A stretch of DNA of 64,000 bases from Permianibacter fluminis (GTDB taxonomy: Bacteria > Pseudomonadota > Gammaproteobacteria > Enterobacterales > Permianibacteraceae): positions 372,001-436,000 of the forward strand of contig NZ_JABMEG010000001.1 of assembly GCF_013179735.1 (NCBI RefSeq), in the 5' to 3' direction. The stretch's first letter is position 1; each line of letters opens with the position of its first letter. The position numbers were made by a program, and so were the translations under genes. The notes beneath the pieces are model-generated. The model was not told where the DNA came from and made no database searches. It saw only the letters and a list, made by a program, of their open reading frames with translations. This document shows, one piece after another, positions 27,987-36,831 of the stretch.

Positions 27987-28853
27987 TCACGGCAAATAGC
28001 GTTTCAATATCTGCTGATAGCGACCGTCGGCACGCATGGCCGCCAGCGCGGCATCAAACGCCTTGACCGTATCCGGCGCCACACTGGCCTTGCTGAACAT
28101 CAGACTGACATCGCCGGTCTTGATTTGCAGATCGGCACGGTTGATGTCATCAGACAAACTCTTGCGCCGGATCATCGCGGTGGCGACAAAGGGGTCTTCC
28201 AGCATGCCGTCGATTTTCCGGTCCAGCAGATTGGCGGCATGCGCCTCGCTGAATGGCGCCGACACAAATTGCTTGCCGAGAGCGGCATCGTCCAGCAGCT
28301 GGTCAATGTCCGGGCCGTAGACGTAACCGTCGGTAATGCCGATACGCATTTTCTTCGCCGGGCCAACCAACTCGGCCAGCGAATCGCCCTGCCACTTGTC
28401 CTGCTCGCCCGCGCGCACATACAGCGCAAACATTTCCTGCCGGTAGGGCTGCGAGAACAGGGCAAAGCTTTCCCGTTCGGCCACTTTCGAGGCGCCGGCC
28501 AGCACACTGACGGTGCCGGCCCGCAGATCGCTGATAAGCCCCGACCAATCCTTCTGGACGAAACTGAGCGAGCAACCGGCCTGCTTGGCCATTTCACTGA
28601 CCAGCTCGACATCGAGGCCACGCACCGTGCCGTCCTGATCGGCATATTGATACGGCTCATACGGGTCCCAGCCCATGACCAGCTGGCAGTCGCCGGTCAC
28701 CGCCGGGGTCGACTCGGCTTGAGCAACCGCGTCATCGCCGGCCGGCTCGGCGCCAACCGGCGCCTTGTCCGGCGGCGCTTCGCCGGAACAGGCGGCGAGC
28801 AGCAGCAGCAAACTGGGGAGGAGTGATCGAAGAGCGAGGGTTCGGGCAATCAT
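27987..28853 (-). CDS. Extracellular solute-binding lipoprotein (SBP_bac_3 family)
   Basis: 288 residues. A lipoprotein signal (SLLPSLLLLLAAC, Cys at about residue 22) is followed by a Pro/Ala/Glu linker and a family 3 solute-binding domain: 'MGWDPYEPYQYADQDG', 'GLDVELVSEMAKQAGCSLSF', 'WSGLISDLRAGTVSVLAGAS' and 'DVSLMFSKASVAPDTVKAF'. Family members bind amino acids for ABC transporters or act as sensory domains. No permease or ATPase gene is adjacent, so the partner is elsewhere or the protein is orphan. The TPR gene upstream on the same strand is 95 nt away. Confidence 0.88.
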   Translation of the reverse strand: MIARTLALRSLLPSLLLLLAACSGEAPPDKAPVGAEPAGDDAVAQAESTPAVTGDCQLVMGWDPYEPYQYADQDGTVRGLDVELVSEMAKQAGCSLSFVQKDWSGLISDLRAGTVSVLAGASKVAERESFALFSQPYRQEMFALYVRAGEQDKWQGDSLAELVGPAKKMRIGITDGYVYGPDIDQLLDDAALGKQFVSAPFSEAHAANLLDRKIDGMLEDPFVATAMIRRKSLSDDINRADLQIKTGDVSLMFSKASVAPDTVKAFDAALAAMRADGRYQQILKRYLP

Positions 28854-28948
28854 GACGCAGGCCTCGGCGGGCTTGGACGTGGCTCAAGCGTAGTCCAAAC
28901 CCTGCCGCTCTTCTGGTGCATGCGTTCCTATTTTTAGGCCGTTGCGGC

Positions 28949-29932
28949 TTAGACCTTTATCGCCTTTTTCTTCAGCTCACCTTTCAGGCGGTCATCCGGT
29001 TGCTGGCGGGCGGCGGCCTGAAAGCTCGCCTTGGCCTGCTCGGCCTTGCCCATCAATTCGTACAGCTGGCCGAGTCGGAACGAGGCCCAGGCCTTGGTCG
29101 GGTGTTCACTGGTCAAATCGGTGCGGGCCAGATAGGCCTGCAGCTGTTGCTCGGCATCGACATACCAGTCCGCCTGCTTGGCCAATACCGCAATGCGGCC
29201 AAGCTGGTATTGCACCTGCGCCGGATCGTCATTGCTGTCGCGCAGCTTCAGCAGCAGTTCGTAAGCCGCCGGAAATTGCTCGGCGTTCATGAGTGCCAGC
29301 GCTTCCTGCCTGCGGTACTTGTCGGCCTTGGCCGGGTTCAGGCTCGCCGCTTTGTTGAAGTGGTCGCGCATCGCGGCAATCTGCTCCTGCTGCAAGGCCA
29401 GACTGGCCTGTGCCAGCTCGCCTTCGGCCGGATCCAGCGCGGCGATTTTGCCAATCACTTTTTCCGCCTTGTCGACACCGCCGCCGACAATGCCGGGCGC
29501 CATGCGATAAAAATCGAACAAGCCTTGCCAGGCCGGCAATTGTTTCGGATCGAGCTGGGTGACTTTCTCGTAAGAATCGCGGCAATCGCCGGCGAGTCCA
29601 GCCTTGCTCAACATGCCGGTGTCGGGATGACCCGCCAGCATGCAGCTGGCCTGAGCGAAACGCAGCAAGGCGATGACGTTGTCCGGCTTGTCATCAACGA
29701 TATCTTCCAGCGTATCGACCGCGGTCTCGAGATCATCGTGACGCTCCGCCAGCCGACCGAACCAGAACGACACTTCCTTCTCGTTCAAATCCGGCTGCAG
29801 CAACATTTTGCTGGCCGCTTCGGCGCCGGGATAGCTGGTGCCGGCAAAGCGATTGCTCAGGGTTTCGGCGGCACTGGCGGTGCCAATCAGGGTTGCCAAT
29901 ACGGTCATCGCAGCTAACCGGTTCCGTTTCAT
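28949..29932 (-). CDS. Exported TPR-repeat protein
   Basis: 327 residues. ATG at 29932 has AAAGGAAAAG upstream and starts a signal peptide (MKRNRLAAMTVLATLIGTASA); a longer in-frame start at 30013 adds a polar leader and is rejected. The mature protein is helical TPR-like throughout, with visible units around 'VSFWFGRLAERHDDLETAVD', 'AWASFRLGQLYELMGKAEQA' and 'AKASFQAAARQQPDD'. Such periplasmic TPR proteins usually act as assembly scaffolds; the partner is not known. Ends with KKKAIKV. Confidence 0.82.
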   Translation of the reverse strand: MKRNRLAAMTVLATLIGTASAAETLSNRFAGTSYPGAEAASKMLLQPDLNEKEVSFWFGRLAERHDDLETAVDTLEDIVDDKPDNVIALLRFAQASCMLAGHPDTGMLSKAGLAGDCRDSYEKVTQLDPKQLPAWQGLFDFYRMAPGIVGGGVDKAEKVIGKIAALDPAEGELAQASLALQQEQIAAMRDHFNKAASLNPAKADKYRRQEALALMNAEQFPAAYELLLKLRDSNDDPAQVQYQLGRIAVLAKQADWYVDAEQQLQAYLARTDLTSEHPTKAWASFRLGQLYELMGKAEQAKASFQAAARQQPDDRLKGELKKKAIKV

Positions 29933-30275
29933 TTGCTTTTCCTTTGTTGAATCAGTGGCGTTGTTCGTCAGTGGCGGTAATTGCCAGTGGTTTCGTTTAT
30001 CGGTGTTTTTCATTGGTACGGTTCATCGGTGCTGTTCATTTGCGCCGTTCATTGGAATGGCGCAATCGCTGCGGTTGTCTGCAGCGTCGGTCACGCGCAT
30101 CGGTGCCGCTGCATACTGCCCGGACAGCATGAATCCTGTCTGAATGCGCGGCGGCATCCTAGTGCCACAAGTCACGGCCGCCGTAAGCAATTGTTTCCGG
30201 TCCTCATATTCCGTCAGTCTGGCAGCGGCAAACATCGGCTAGACTGCGGCCCGCTTTTCTCGCCCGGACAGTCTG
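29933..30275. other. Intergenic region with imperfect TTCATTGG-type repeats
   Basis: Between the leftward TPR gene and a rightward membrane protein gene, so promoters of both should lie here. The left half (about 29960-30060) is a string of imperfect units around GTTCATYGG or CAGTGGT spaced 13-17 nt. No gene or clear promoter is recognised. Confidence 0.5.
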
Positions 30276-31022
30276 ATGTTGCTGCTGCTGAAACTGACGC
30301 TGGTACCCACGCTGATTTTGCTGATCAGTCTGGCGGGCGCCCGCTGGGGCAGTCGCGTCGCCGGCATCCTGGCCGGCTTTCCGATTGTCGCCGGGCCGAT
30401 CCTGCTGTTTCTGGCGCTTGAGCAAGGCGTGGCGTTTGCTGCCCAGTCGGCGATCTCGACGCTTTATGGCCTGCTCGCCATCAGTGCGTATTGCCTGAGC
30501 TTTTGCTGGCTGGCGCTGCGGCTGCGTTGGTGGCTGTGTCTGCCGCTGGCCTGGCTGGTCTTTGTCGCCGTCGCCAGCCTCTTGCGATTACTGCCGATCA
30601 GCTTGCCGTTGGCGGCGATGCTGAGCGTGCTGGTCATCACGCTCGCGCCACGGGCGTTTCCGCAACTCGTGATCGATCACGCGCCGCAGCCAGTCCCGCG
30701 CAGCGAACTGTTCTGGCGGCTTGGCAGTGCCGCAATGCTGGTTTGGCTGCTGACCACGGTCGCCGACTGGCTCGGCCCGGGCTGGTCCGGTTTGCTGACC
30801 CTGTTTCCGGTCGCCGGCAGCGTGCTCGGCGCTTTCGCCGCGCGTGGCGGTGGCGCCGGCCAGGCCACGGCCCTGCTGCGCGGCATGATCACCGGCCTGT
30901 ACGGGCTTTGGCTGTTCTTCGTGCTGGCGGCGTTGCTTTTGCCGCGCCTGGGCTTGCTGAGCTTCCTGCCGGCCTTGCTGGCGGCGGTAGCCGTGCAGGC
31001 CGCGCTGCTGCGTCGGCGCTAA
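30276..31022 (+). CDS. Integral membrane protein with internal duplication, hypothetical
   Basis: 248 residues, almost entirely hydrophobic, with about eight predicted segments. The two halves resemble one another: 'GILAGFPIVAGPILLFLALE' in the first half and 'GLLTLFPVAGSVLGAFAARG' in the second, both FPxxAG-like. This looks like the fold of small two-repeat membrane families (DUF3147/GlpM-like), but I do not recognise it with confidence. Ends with a basic tail (LLRRR). No neighbour suggests a substrate. The start ATG follows GGACAGTC, a weak ribosome site. Confidence 0.68.
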   Translation: MLLLLKLTLVPTLILLISLAGARWGSRVAGILAGFPIVAGPILLFLALEQGVAFAAQSAISTLYGLLAISAYCLSFCWLALRLRWWLCLPLAWLVFVAVASLLRLLPISLPLAAMLSVLVITLAPRAFPQLVIDHAPQPVPRSELFWRLGSAAMLVWLLTTVADWLGPGWSGLLTLFPVAGSVLGAFAARGGGAGQATALLRGMITGLYGLWLFFVLAALLLPRLGLLSFLPALLAAVAVQAALLRRR

Positions 31023-31091
31023 ATTGGCGCTGCGTCGCAGCTGAGTGGGAGTTGCGTCGGCGCTGCATCGGAGGCTTGGTCGTCCATGGAC

Positions 31092-31119
31092 TTTACAATC
31101 ACTGTCTAATTTTTATACA
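31092..31119 (+). promoter_or_regulatory. Possible sigma-70 promoter for the PEP-CTERM protein gene
   Basis: TTTACA, 16-nt spacer, TATACA, about 120 nt upstream of the ATG at 31240. The spacer is one nt short of optimal. It is the most AT-rich stretch in a GC-rich gap. Confidence 0.42.
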
Positions 31120-31239
31120 GACCTGGCCCGCTGATGTGGGCAGAACACGCCAAGTCATTGATCTCGTTGCTGTTGCTTGAATTGAGTACGGTTTATGCAG
31201 CGCTGTCGCGGCTTTCCCCCACAAGTGAAGGAGCACGAC

Positions 31240-31893
31240 ATGAAGCAAACGCATCACGGACTGCCGCGTTTTCTGTTGGCAGTGGCCCTGGTCCTGAGCG
31301 CCACCGTGGCGCTGCCGGCCAAGGCCGATCTGATTGTCCCCGGCAGTACCTATAGCCTGAATCTGCTGTCCGACAGCGGCAACTCCAGCGCCGACCCCAT
31401 CACCTTCGACGGTCTGTGGGAGTCATTCACCCGCACCACCAACGATGGCAATCAAATCGGTTTGCGTATCAATGAAACACAGTGGGATCTCGGCGGCGGG
31501 CTGCATGCGCTCGAAGTCATCATCATGGCTGATGGCGACATCTACCCGATTCTGGGGGAAACCGGCTACGTCAACATCGGCCCGGACGTGCTCGATGTCA
31601 TTGGCAACGTTTCGGTTCAATCTGCAGTGCTCAGCATGTTCATCGACAGCGTGCTGCTGGTCGATGGCGACATGTTCAACTATTTCCCGAGCTATTTTAG
31701 CGACCCGTGGGATGGCGGCTTCTTCAACGGCGGCGGTGTTGGCTGGAGCAATCTGGGTGGTCGCGGTGTCGATGAAATTCACATCCTGATCACCGTGCAG
31801 GACATCCGGGTACCGGAACCGGCAACCATGTTGCTGCTGAGCCTCGGCCTGTTGGCCATGGTAGGGCGGCAACGCAAACTGCGCGCCATTTGA
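31240..31893 (+). CDS. PEP-CTERM sorting domain protein
   Basis: 217 residues. ATG at 31240 has GAAGGAG upstream. Signal peptide to about residue 28 (LLAVALVLSATVALPAKA), then a Gly/Asp/Asn-rich secreted region and a C-terminal PEP-CTERM tail: 'VPEPATMLLLSLGLLAMVG' plus QRKLRAI. PEP-CTERM tails are recognised by exosortase, normally with an exopolysaccharide system; no exosortase gene lies in this window. A terminator follows. No domain is recognised in the mature part. Confidence 0.88.
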   Translation: MKQTHHGLPRFLLAVALVLSATVALPAKADLIVPGSTYSLNLLSDSGNSSADPITFDGLWESFTRTTNDGNQIGLRINETQWDLGGGLHALEVIIMADGDIYPILGETGYVNIGPDVLDVIGNVSVQSAVLSMFIDSVLLVDGDMFNYFPSYFSDPWDGGFFNGGGVGWSNLGGRGVDEIHILITVQDIRVPEPATMLLLSLGLLAMVGRQRKLRAI

Positions 31894-31940
31894 GTTAGGC
31901 CACAGGCGGCGCACTGCCGGAACCGGCTTGCACCAAAAAC

Positions 31941-31970
31941 AAAAACAGCCGCATCAGCGGCTGTTTTTTT
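31941..31970. terminator. Terminator between the PEP-CTERM gene and convergent rpoH
   Basis: AAAAACAGCCGC / GCGGCTGTTTTT with loop ATCA; A-run and T-run on the two sides make it usable in both directions. Confidence 0.92.
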
Positions 31971-31988
31971 TGCGTTAAAAAGCTGGGC

Positions 31989-32840
31989 TCAGGCTGCGAG
32001 TATCGCGGTCTTCAGCTTCTTCATCGCGTTGTTTTCGATTTGCCGGATGCGCTCGGCTGAGACGCCGTATTCATCGGCCAATTCCTGCAGCGTGGCTTTG
32101 TTGTCGTCCAGCCAGCGCCGCTTCAGGATCATCTTGCTGCGCTCATCCAGCGAGGTCATCGCATCGAGCAGCAGATCTTCCTGACGGGCCTGATACTGGC
32201 CTTCTTCCAGCGCGCGGGCCGGATCGTAACGGTTGTCTTCCAGATAATGTTCCGGGGCAAACACGTCGTCGTTGTCACTGTCGCTCGGCGCATCGAAGCT
32301 GGCATCGCGCGAGTACAAGCGCGCTTCCATCCGACGCACTTCCGCTTCCGGCACTTTCAACTCTTTGGCAACCGCGGCGGTTTCATCGGCGGTCAGCCAG
32401 TTCAAGCCGGTTTTGTTGCGGCGCAGATTGAAGAACAGTTTGCGCTGGGCCTTGGTGGTGGCCACTTTGACGATGCGCCAGTTCTTCAGCACGTATTCGT
32501 GAATTTCGGCTTTGATCCAGTGCACGGCAAACGACACCAGGCGGACACCGACGTCCGGGTTGAAGCGTTTGACCGCTTTCATCAGGCCGATATTGCCTTC
32601 CTGAATCAGGTCGCCCTGCGGCAGGCCGTAACCGTTGTAGGACCGGGCGATATGCACGACAAAGCGCAGATGCGACAGCACCAGCTGCTTGGCGGCATCG
32701 AGATCACCTTCGGCGGTGTAACGCACCGCAAGGGCATGCTCGTCTTCTGCCGTCAGCAACGGGATGTTGTTGATGGTGGCGACGTAGGCCTCCAGACTGC
32801 CCCGCGGGACAATCGGCATCAGGGCCAGGCTCTTGCTCAT
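31989..32840 (-). CDS. rpoH: RNA polymerase heat-shock sigma factor RpoH (sigma-32)
   Basis: Directs RNA polymerase to heat-shock promoters. 283 residues from ATG 32840 ([12 protein letters not shown]), which has GGAGGGG in ideal position; an ATG 24 nt upstream lacks this. Region 2 shows '[19 protein letters not shown]' and '[17 protein letters not shown]'; the RpoH box '[10 protein letters not shown]' is present; region 4.2 has '[19 protein letters not shown]'. A CIRCE operator lies 49-75 nt upstream of the start, so HrcA control is likely. E. coli rpoH is not known for this. The ftsX-ftsE-ftsY block lies nearby, as in other gammaproteobacteria. Confidence 0.96.
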   Translation of the reverse strand: MSKSLALMPIVPRGSLEAYVATINNIPLLTAEDEHALAVRYTAEGDLDAAKQLVLSHLRFVVHIARSYNGYGLPQGDLIQEGNIGLMKAVKRFNPDVGVRLVSFAVHWIKAEIHEYVLKNWRIVKVATTKAQRKLFFNLRRNKTGLNWLTADETAAVAKELKVPEAEVRRMEARLYSRDASFDAPSDSDNDDVFAPEHYLEDNRYDPARALEEGQYQARQEDLLLDAMTSLDERSKMILKRRWLDDNKATLQELADEYGVSAERIRQIENNAMKKLKTAILAA

Positions 32841-32888
32841 GGGTTTCCCCTCCTTAACTGCCATCCCGGTAACCGGGCTGGGTTCAAT

Positions 32889-32915
32889 TTAGCACTCGGC
32901 CTCTGAGAGTGCTAG
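32889..32915 (-). promoter_or_regulatory. CIRCE operator (HrcA-binding site) upstream of rpoH
   Basis: TTAGCACTC, nine-base spacer, GAGTGCTAG: matches the CIRCE consensus TTAGCACTC-N9-GAGTGCTAA in 17 of 18 arm positions. The rpoH start is 49 nt downstream. HrcA is the known repressor at CIRCE; no hrcA gene is in the window. Confidence 0.88.
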
Positions 32916-32931
32916 ACCAGTCCCGAGTTCC
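32902..32931 (-). promoter_or_regulatory. Possible sigma-E-like promoter for rpoH overlapping CIRCE
   Basis: On the minus strand GGAACT (32931-32926) is followed, after 17 nt, by TCTCAGA (32908-32902), loosely fitting the extracytoplasmic stress consensus GGAACTT-N16-TCTGA. The -10 part lies inside CIRCE, so HrcA could block it. A guess from pattern only. Confidence 0.3.
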
Positions 32932-32936
32932 GCCCG

Positions 32937-32951
32937 GTAACAGGCTGTTAC
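32937..32951. repeat. Small perfect palindrome upstream of rpoH
   Basis: GTAACAG-G-CTGTTAC: seven-base arms with a one-base centre, 22 nt to the far side of CIRCE. It may be an operator for rpoH or for the divergent diguanylate cyclase gene. Confidence 0.5.
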
Positions 32952-33131
32952 AGCCGCGCCGACCGTCGCCGGTCAATGCCGGCACTGACAGGTACTAACG
33001 TACAGAAAGCCAGACCCCGGCCTACGGCAGTGCACGATCGATAGTTGCTGAAGAGTTGACCAGCCGGTGGCATGCTCCGCCCCTCCTGCAGCTTCTACAC
33101 TGAATAGTCACGATTCCTAAGGGTCAACGGC

Positions 33132-35033
33132 ATGTTGCCACGGTTGTCGGCGCGGTTTCGTCCCTGCGCCAGCGCACTGCTCAGTGTAGCCAGCCTGCTG
33201 GCCAGCACCGCCCTGCCCGCCGCTGACGCCGGACTGCAGCAACGGATGGCCGAGGCGGATGCCGCGCGTTATCGCTCGCCCAGCGAATCCCGCCAGCTGA
33301 ATGCCAAGCTCCGCGAACAACTCAAGAACCAGCCCGACCCGGAACTGGAAGCCCGCACCTATTTGAACGACTGCCTGTCGCTGATCGAACAGGACGGCGA
33401 ACAAGGCGCCGCCGCTGCCGGCACCGGCCTGAAGCTGCTCAGCGAACTCGCGACGCCATCGGCACACGTGCTGACCATCCGCCTGAAACTCTGTCAGCTA
33501 CAGGCACAGGAATACCTCGGCGCGTTGTCGGAATCGCTGATCGGCTACGACAAGCTGCAACGCGAAGCCGAAATGCTCGGCGACCCGGAGCTGGATGCGG
33601 AAATCCGGCTTGTCCGCGGCGAGCTGCGCAGCTACCTCGGCCAGTTCGCCGACGGTCTGGTCGATCTGCAAACCGCCTGCAAGATCTATCAGGAGAAAAA
33701 CGACACCGATGAAGCGCTGTCCTGCCTGCAGGCCATCGCCATCCTGTATTACCGTCTGCAGGATTACGATCGCGCCATTGAATACCTGAACGAAATCATT
33801 CCCGAGCGTGAACGCCGCCAGCAAACCGCGATGCTGGCCGACGCCGTGTTCAACCTGGCCCGCTCGCTGGAAGGCAAAGGCAATATCAGCGAAGCGCTGG
33901 CGCGCTATGACCAGATGATGCAGCTGTCCCGCCAGCTCGGTAACAACACCGGCGTTGCCTACGCCCAGCAGGCCATCGGCGCGCTGCACACCAAACAGGG
34001 CGAACCGGGTAAAGGTCTGGTCATGCTCGACGCTGCGCTGACGGTTTTCCGCGAGCTTGGTGACAGCGACATGAGTGCCCGTCTGCTGCAATACCGTGGC
34101 GATGCGCTGCACCAGTTGAAACGCGACGCCGACGCCATCGCGGCGCTGGAAGAATCCATTGCGCTGTACCAAAGCATTGATCAAAAACCCGGCCTGGAAA
34201 AAAGTTACGGCATGCTGGCAACGGTGCTGATGGACGCCAAAATGTTTGAGCGGGCCGGCCAGACCTTGCTCAAACAGCAGGCCGTGCACGAACAGCTCGA
34301 CAAGAGCCGGCGCGACGAAATGCTGGCCCAGCAGCGCGCCCAGTTTGACGCCGAGAAAAAAGATCAGGAAAACCGCTACCTGCAGAATGCACGGACGCTG
34401 GCCGACAATGCGCTGGAAGCCGCGGCGCGCGTGGATCGGCTGAAAACCCTGGTCATCGTGCTGATCGGTTTGCTGCTGACAGTTGCCGCAGCCTTTCTGG
34501 CCCGACAGATGCGGCTCGCCGGCCGGTTGCGTTCACTCGCGCTGTCCGACGAGCTGACCGGTATCGGCAATCGCCGCAGTGTCCTGACCTTTCTGGAAGA
34601 GCAAATCAAATTGCATCGCATCACCGGCAAACCGCTGTCGGTGGCGCTGCTCGATATTGATCAATTCAAACAACTGAACGACCGTTACGGCCATGGCGCC
34701 GGCGATGAAGCCTTGAAGCGGGTTGCCGCGACCTGTCAGCAATTGATGCGTGGCAATGACAAGATCGGCCGCACCGGTGGTGAAGAATTTCTGGCCGTGC
34801 TGCCGGATGCCAGTCTCGCTGCCGCCGGCGATGTCGCTCGCCGCTTGTGCGAACAAATCCATGATCTGTCACTGGACAGCATCGCGCCGGGCCTGCGCAC
34901 CAGCGTCAGCATCGGCGTCAGCCAATGGCATCCCGAGGATGCCAACAGCACTGCCGTGATCTCGCGTGCCGACAAGGCCCTGTACATGGCCAAATCCGCC
35001 GGCCGCGATCAGGTGCAGCTGCTCGGCAATTGA
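33132..35033 (+). CDS. Membrane diguanylate cyclase with periplasmic TPR sensor region
   Basis: Makes the second messenger cyclic di-GMP. 633 residues: signal peptide (to about 31), a TPR-type helical sensor (about 35-420) placed in the periplasm, a coiled coil, one membrane helix (about 437-458) and a cytoplasmic GGDEF domain (465-630). The active site is GGEEF (about 549-553), and RGND stands five residues before it as an inhibitory I-site, so the enzyme should be active and product-inhibited. 'LALSDELTGIGNRRS' marks the start of the domain. It is inserted between rpoH and ftsX, divergent from rpoH. Confidence 0.93.
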   Translation: MLPRLSARFRPCASALLSVASLLASTALPAADAGLQQRMAEADAARYRSPSESRQLNAKLREQLKNQPDPELEARTYLNDCLSLIEQDGEQGAAAAGTGLKLLSELATPSAHVLTIRLKLCQLQAQEYLGALSESLIGYDKLQREAEMLGDPELDAEIRLVRGELRSYLGQFADGLVDLQTACKIYQEKNDTDEALSCLQAIAILYYRLQDYDRAIEYLNEIIPERERRQQTAMLADAVFNLARSLEGKGNISEALARYDQMMQLSRQLGNNTGVAYAQQAIGALHTKQGEPGKGLVMLDAALTVFRELGDSDMSARLLQYRGDALHQLKRDADAIAALEESIALYQSIDQKPGLEKSYGMLATVLMDAKMFERAGQTLLKQQAVHEQLDKSRRDEMLAQQRAQFDAEKKDQENRYLQNARTLADNALEAAARVDRLKTLVIVLIGLLLTVAAAFLARQMRLAGRLRSLALSDELTGIGNRRSVLTFLEEQIKLHRITGKPLSVALLDIDQFKQLNDRYGHGAGDEALKRVAATCQQLMRGNDKIGRTGGEEFLAVLPDASLAAAGDVARRLCEQIHDLSLDSIAPGLRTSVSIGVSQWHPEDANSTAVISRADKALYMAKSAGRDQVQLLGN

Positions 35034-35120
35034 TTGGCGTCCGCAGTTGATCCGCATTGGCTTGGCAATGCTCGGTACAGACTTGCGCGAGCGGCCGTTT
35101 TCCGGCCACCCGCCGCAACA

Positions 35121-36089
35121 TCAGCGCGGCTCAATCTCGCGCAGATGACGCGTTACCGACAGCCACGAGCCACCGAGACCGAGCACGGTGGCAAACGCCA
35201 CCACTTTCAACACTTCGCTGAATGACAAACCGATCATCCGGTACTGGCTTTGATACAGGCCGGCCAGTTGATTGACCGGATCATCAAGCCACCACAGCGC
35301 GAAGCTGACCAGCAGCCAGGCAATGACACCGCCGAACAAACCGTACCAAAGCCCGCTGTACAAAAACGGCCGGCGAATGAAGGCATCGGTGGCACCGACC
35401 AGTTTGATCACTTCAATTTCGGCGCGACGATTCTGAATGGCGAGCCGGATCGTGTTGCCGATGATCAACACCACTGCCAGCCCCAGCAGCAATCCCAGCG
35501 CGGTTGCCACCCGCTCGCCAACTTGCATAAGGGCGTGCAAGCGCCGCAGCCAGGCCAGATCCAGTTGCGCTTCCTGCACTTCCGCCATCACGTTCAAGCG
35601 CGACAGCAGCAGCTCCACTTGCGCCGGCTCCTTGATGCTCATGGCCGGCTGTACGATGATCACAGCCGGCAATGGATTTTCGTCAAGGTAATCGAGAGCA
35701 TCGCCAAAACCGGAAAGCGATTTGAATTCGGCCAGACTCTGCTCGCGCGACTGATAGGTCGCGCTGGCAATTTCGTCATCCCCTTGCAGACGTTTGGCCA
35801 GCGTCTCACCGGCGGCAGCGCTGGTGTTGTCTTTCAGGTACAGCGTGATCTGGCTGCTGCCTTCAAACGAACCGGCGACCTGCTGGCCGTTCTTCAGCGC
35901 CACATGCAAGGTGGTCGGCAAGGCCAGCGCAACACCGATCACCAAAAACGTAAGCAGCGAGTTGAATGGTGTTGCCAGCAGATCACGCAGACTGCGCTTG
36001 GCATCGTCCTGATGGCCATGACCCCACATCTTCAAACGGGAAACCAGACTCGGTTTGGCCATCACGGCGCCAGTGGGAAGTTCAGCCAT
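35121..36089 (-). CDS. ftsX: Cell division ABC transporter permease-like protein FtsX
   Basis: 322-residue inner membrane protein that pairs with FtsE to activate septal peptidoglycan hydrolases. Four hydrophobic segments (one near residues 42-65, three in the last third) with a periplasmic extracellular loop domain between the first two; 'LGFGD'-type 'SLSGFGDALDYLDENPLPA' and 'LVGATDAFIRRPFLYSGLWY' are characteristic. Its start overlaps the end of ftsE by eight bases, implying translational coupling. Length is normal. Confidence 0.94.
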   Translation of the reverse strand: MAELPTGAVMAKPSLVSRLKMWGHGHQDDAKRSLRDLLATPFNSLLTFLVIGVALALPTTLHVALKNGQQVAGSFEGSSQITLYLKDNTSAAAGETLAKRLQGDDEIASATYQSREQSLAEFKSLSGFGDALDYLDENPLPAVIIVQPAMSIKEPAQVELLLSRLNVMAEVQEAQLDLAWLRRLHALMQVGERVATALGLLLGLAVVLIIGNTIRLAIQNRRAEIEVIKLVGATDAFIRRPFLYSGLWYGLFGGVIAWLLVSFALWWLDDPVNQLAGLYQSQYRMIGLSFSEVLKVVAFATVLGLGGSWLSVTRHLREIEPR

Positions 36090-36756
36090 GGGCCACCTCC
36101 GCTGCCGGCGCCAGCATGCCGTTTTTCAGTTTGATGATGCGCTTGTCCATGTTTTCGATCAGTTGCAAATCGTGCGAGGCAATCAGCACGGTGCAGCCGA
36201 CCTGATTGAATTTGGCGAACAACTGCATGATTTCAGCCGACAGTTCCGGATCGAGGTTACCGGTCGGTTCATCAGCCAGCAGGATTGGCGGCTTGTTGAC
36301 TACCGCGCGAGCGATGCCGACCCGCTGCTGCTCACCGCCGGACAACATGATCGGCGTCGATTTTTCTTTCGACAGCAAACCGACCATGTCGAGCGCCGCC
36401 CGCACCCGCTTGCCGATTTCCTTGTGCGGATAGCCGGCGATGATCAGTGGCAACGCGACGTTGTCGAACACCGGCCGGTCAAACAACAGCCGGTGATCCT
36501 GAAAGATCATGCCAATCTGCCGGCGCACATACGGAATACCGCGTCGCGCCACCCGATTGAGATTTTGATTACCGACCCAGACCTGACCCTGCGTTGCCCG
36601 CTCCATCAGCGCGACCAACCGCAGCACGGTGGATTTGCCGGCGCCGGAATGACCGGTCAGGAAGGCCATCTCGCCTTCCTGCAATTCAAAGCTGAGTTTG
36701 CGCAGCGCTTCATGGCCGCTTTGATAGCGCTTGCTGACTTCGCTGAAACGGATCAT
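36082..36756 (-). CDS. ftsE: Cell division ATP-binding protein FtsE
   Basis: 224-residue ABC ATPase partner of FtsX. ATG at 36756 ([14 protein letters not shown]) has AGAGGA upstream; a start seven codons earlier is less likely. Walker [10 protein letters not shown] (about 37-45), signature [14 protein letters not shown], Walker B '[14 protein letters not shown]' and the H-loop 'CTVLIASHD' are all intact. Overlaps ftsX. A zinc-ribbon gene and ftsY lie upstream on the same strand. Confidence 0.95.
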   Translation of the reverse strand: MIRFSEVSKRYQSGHEALRKLSFELQEGEMAFLTGHSGAGKSTVLRLVALMERATQGQVWVGNQNLNRVARRGIPYVRRQIGMIFQDHRLLFDRPVFDNVALPLIIAGYPHKEIGKRVRAALDMVGLLSKEKSTPIMLSGGEQQRVGIARAVVNKPPILLADEPTGNLDPELSAEIMQLFAKFNQVGCTVLIASHDLQLIENMDKRIIKLKNGMLAPAAEVAHG

Positions 36757-36831
36757 GCGAATCCTCTTTCTGACCACCCGTATTGTTCTTCGGTGCCAAG
36801 CAACAACACCTTGTCTGAGGTCATGGTTCTT

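Noticed and set aside
30491-31180. 229-residue plus-strand frame overlapping the membrane protein
   Set aside because: Out-of-frame shadow of a hydrophobic GC-rich gene.
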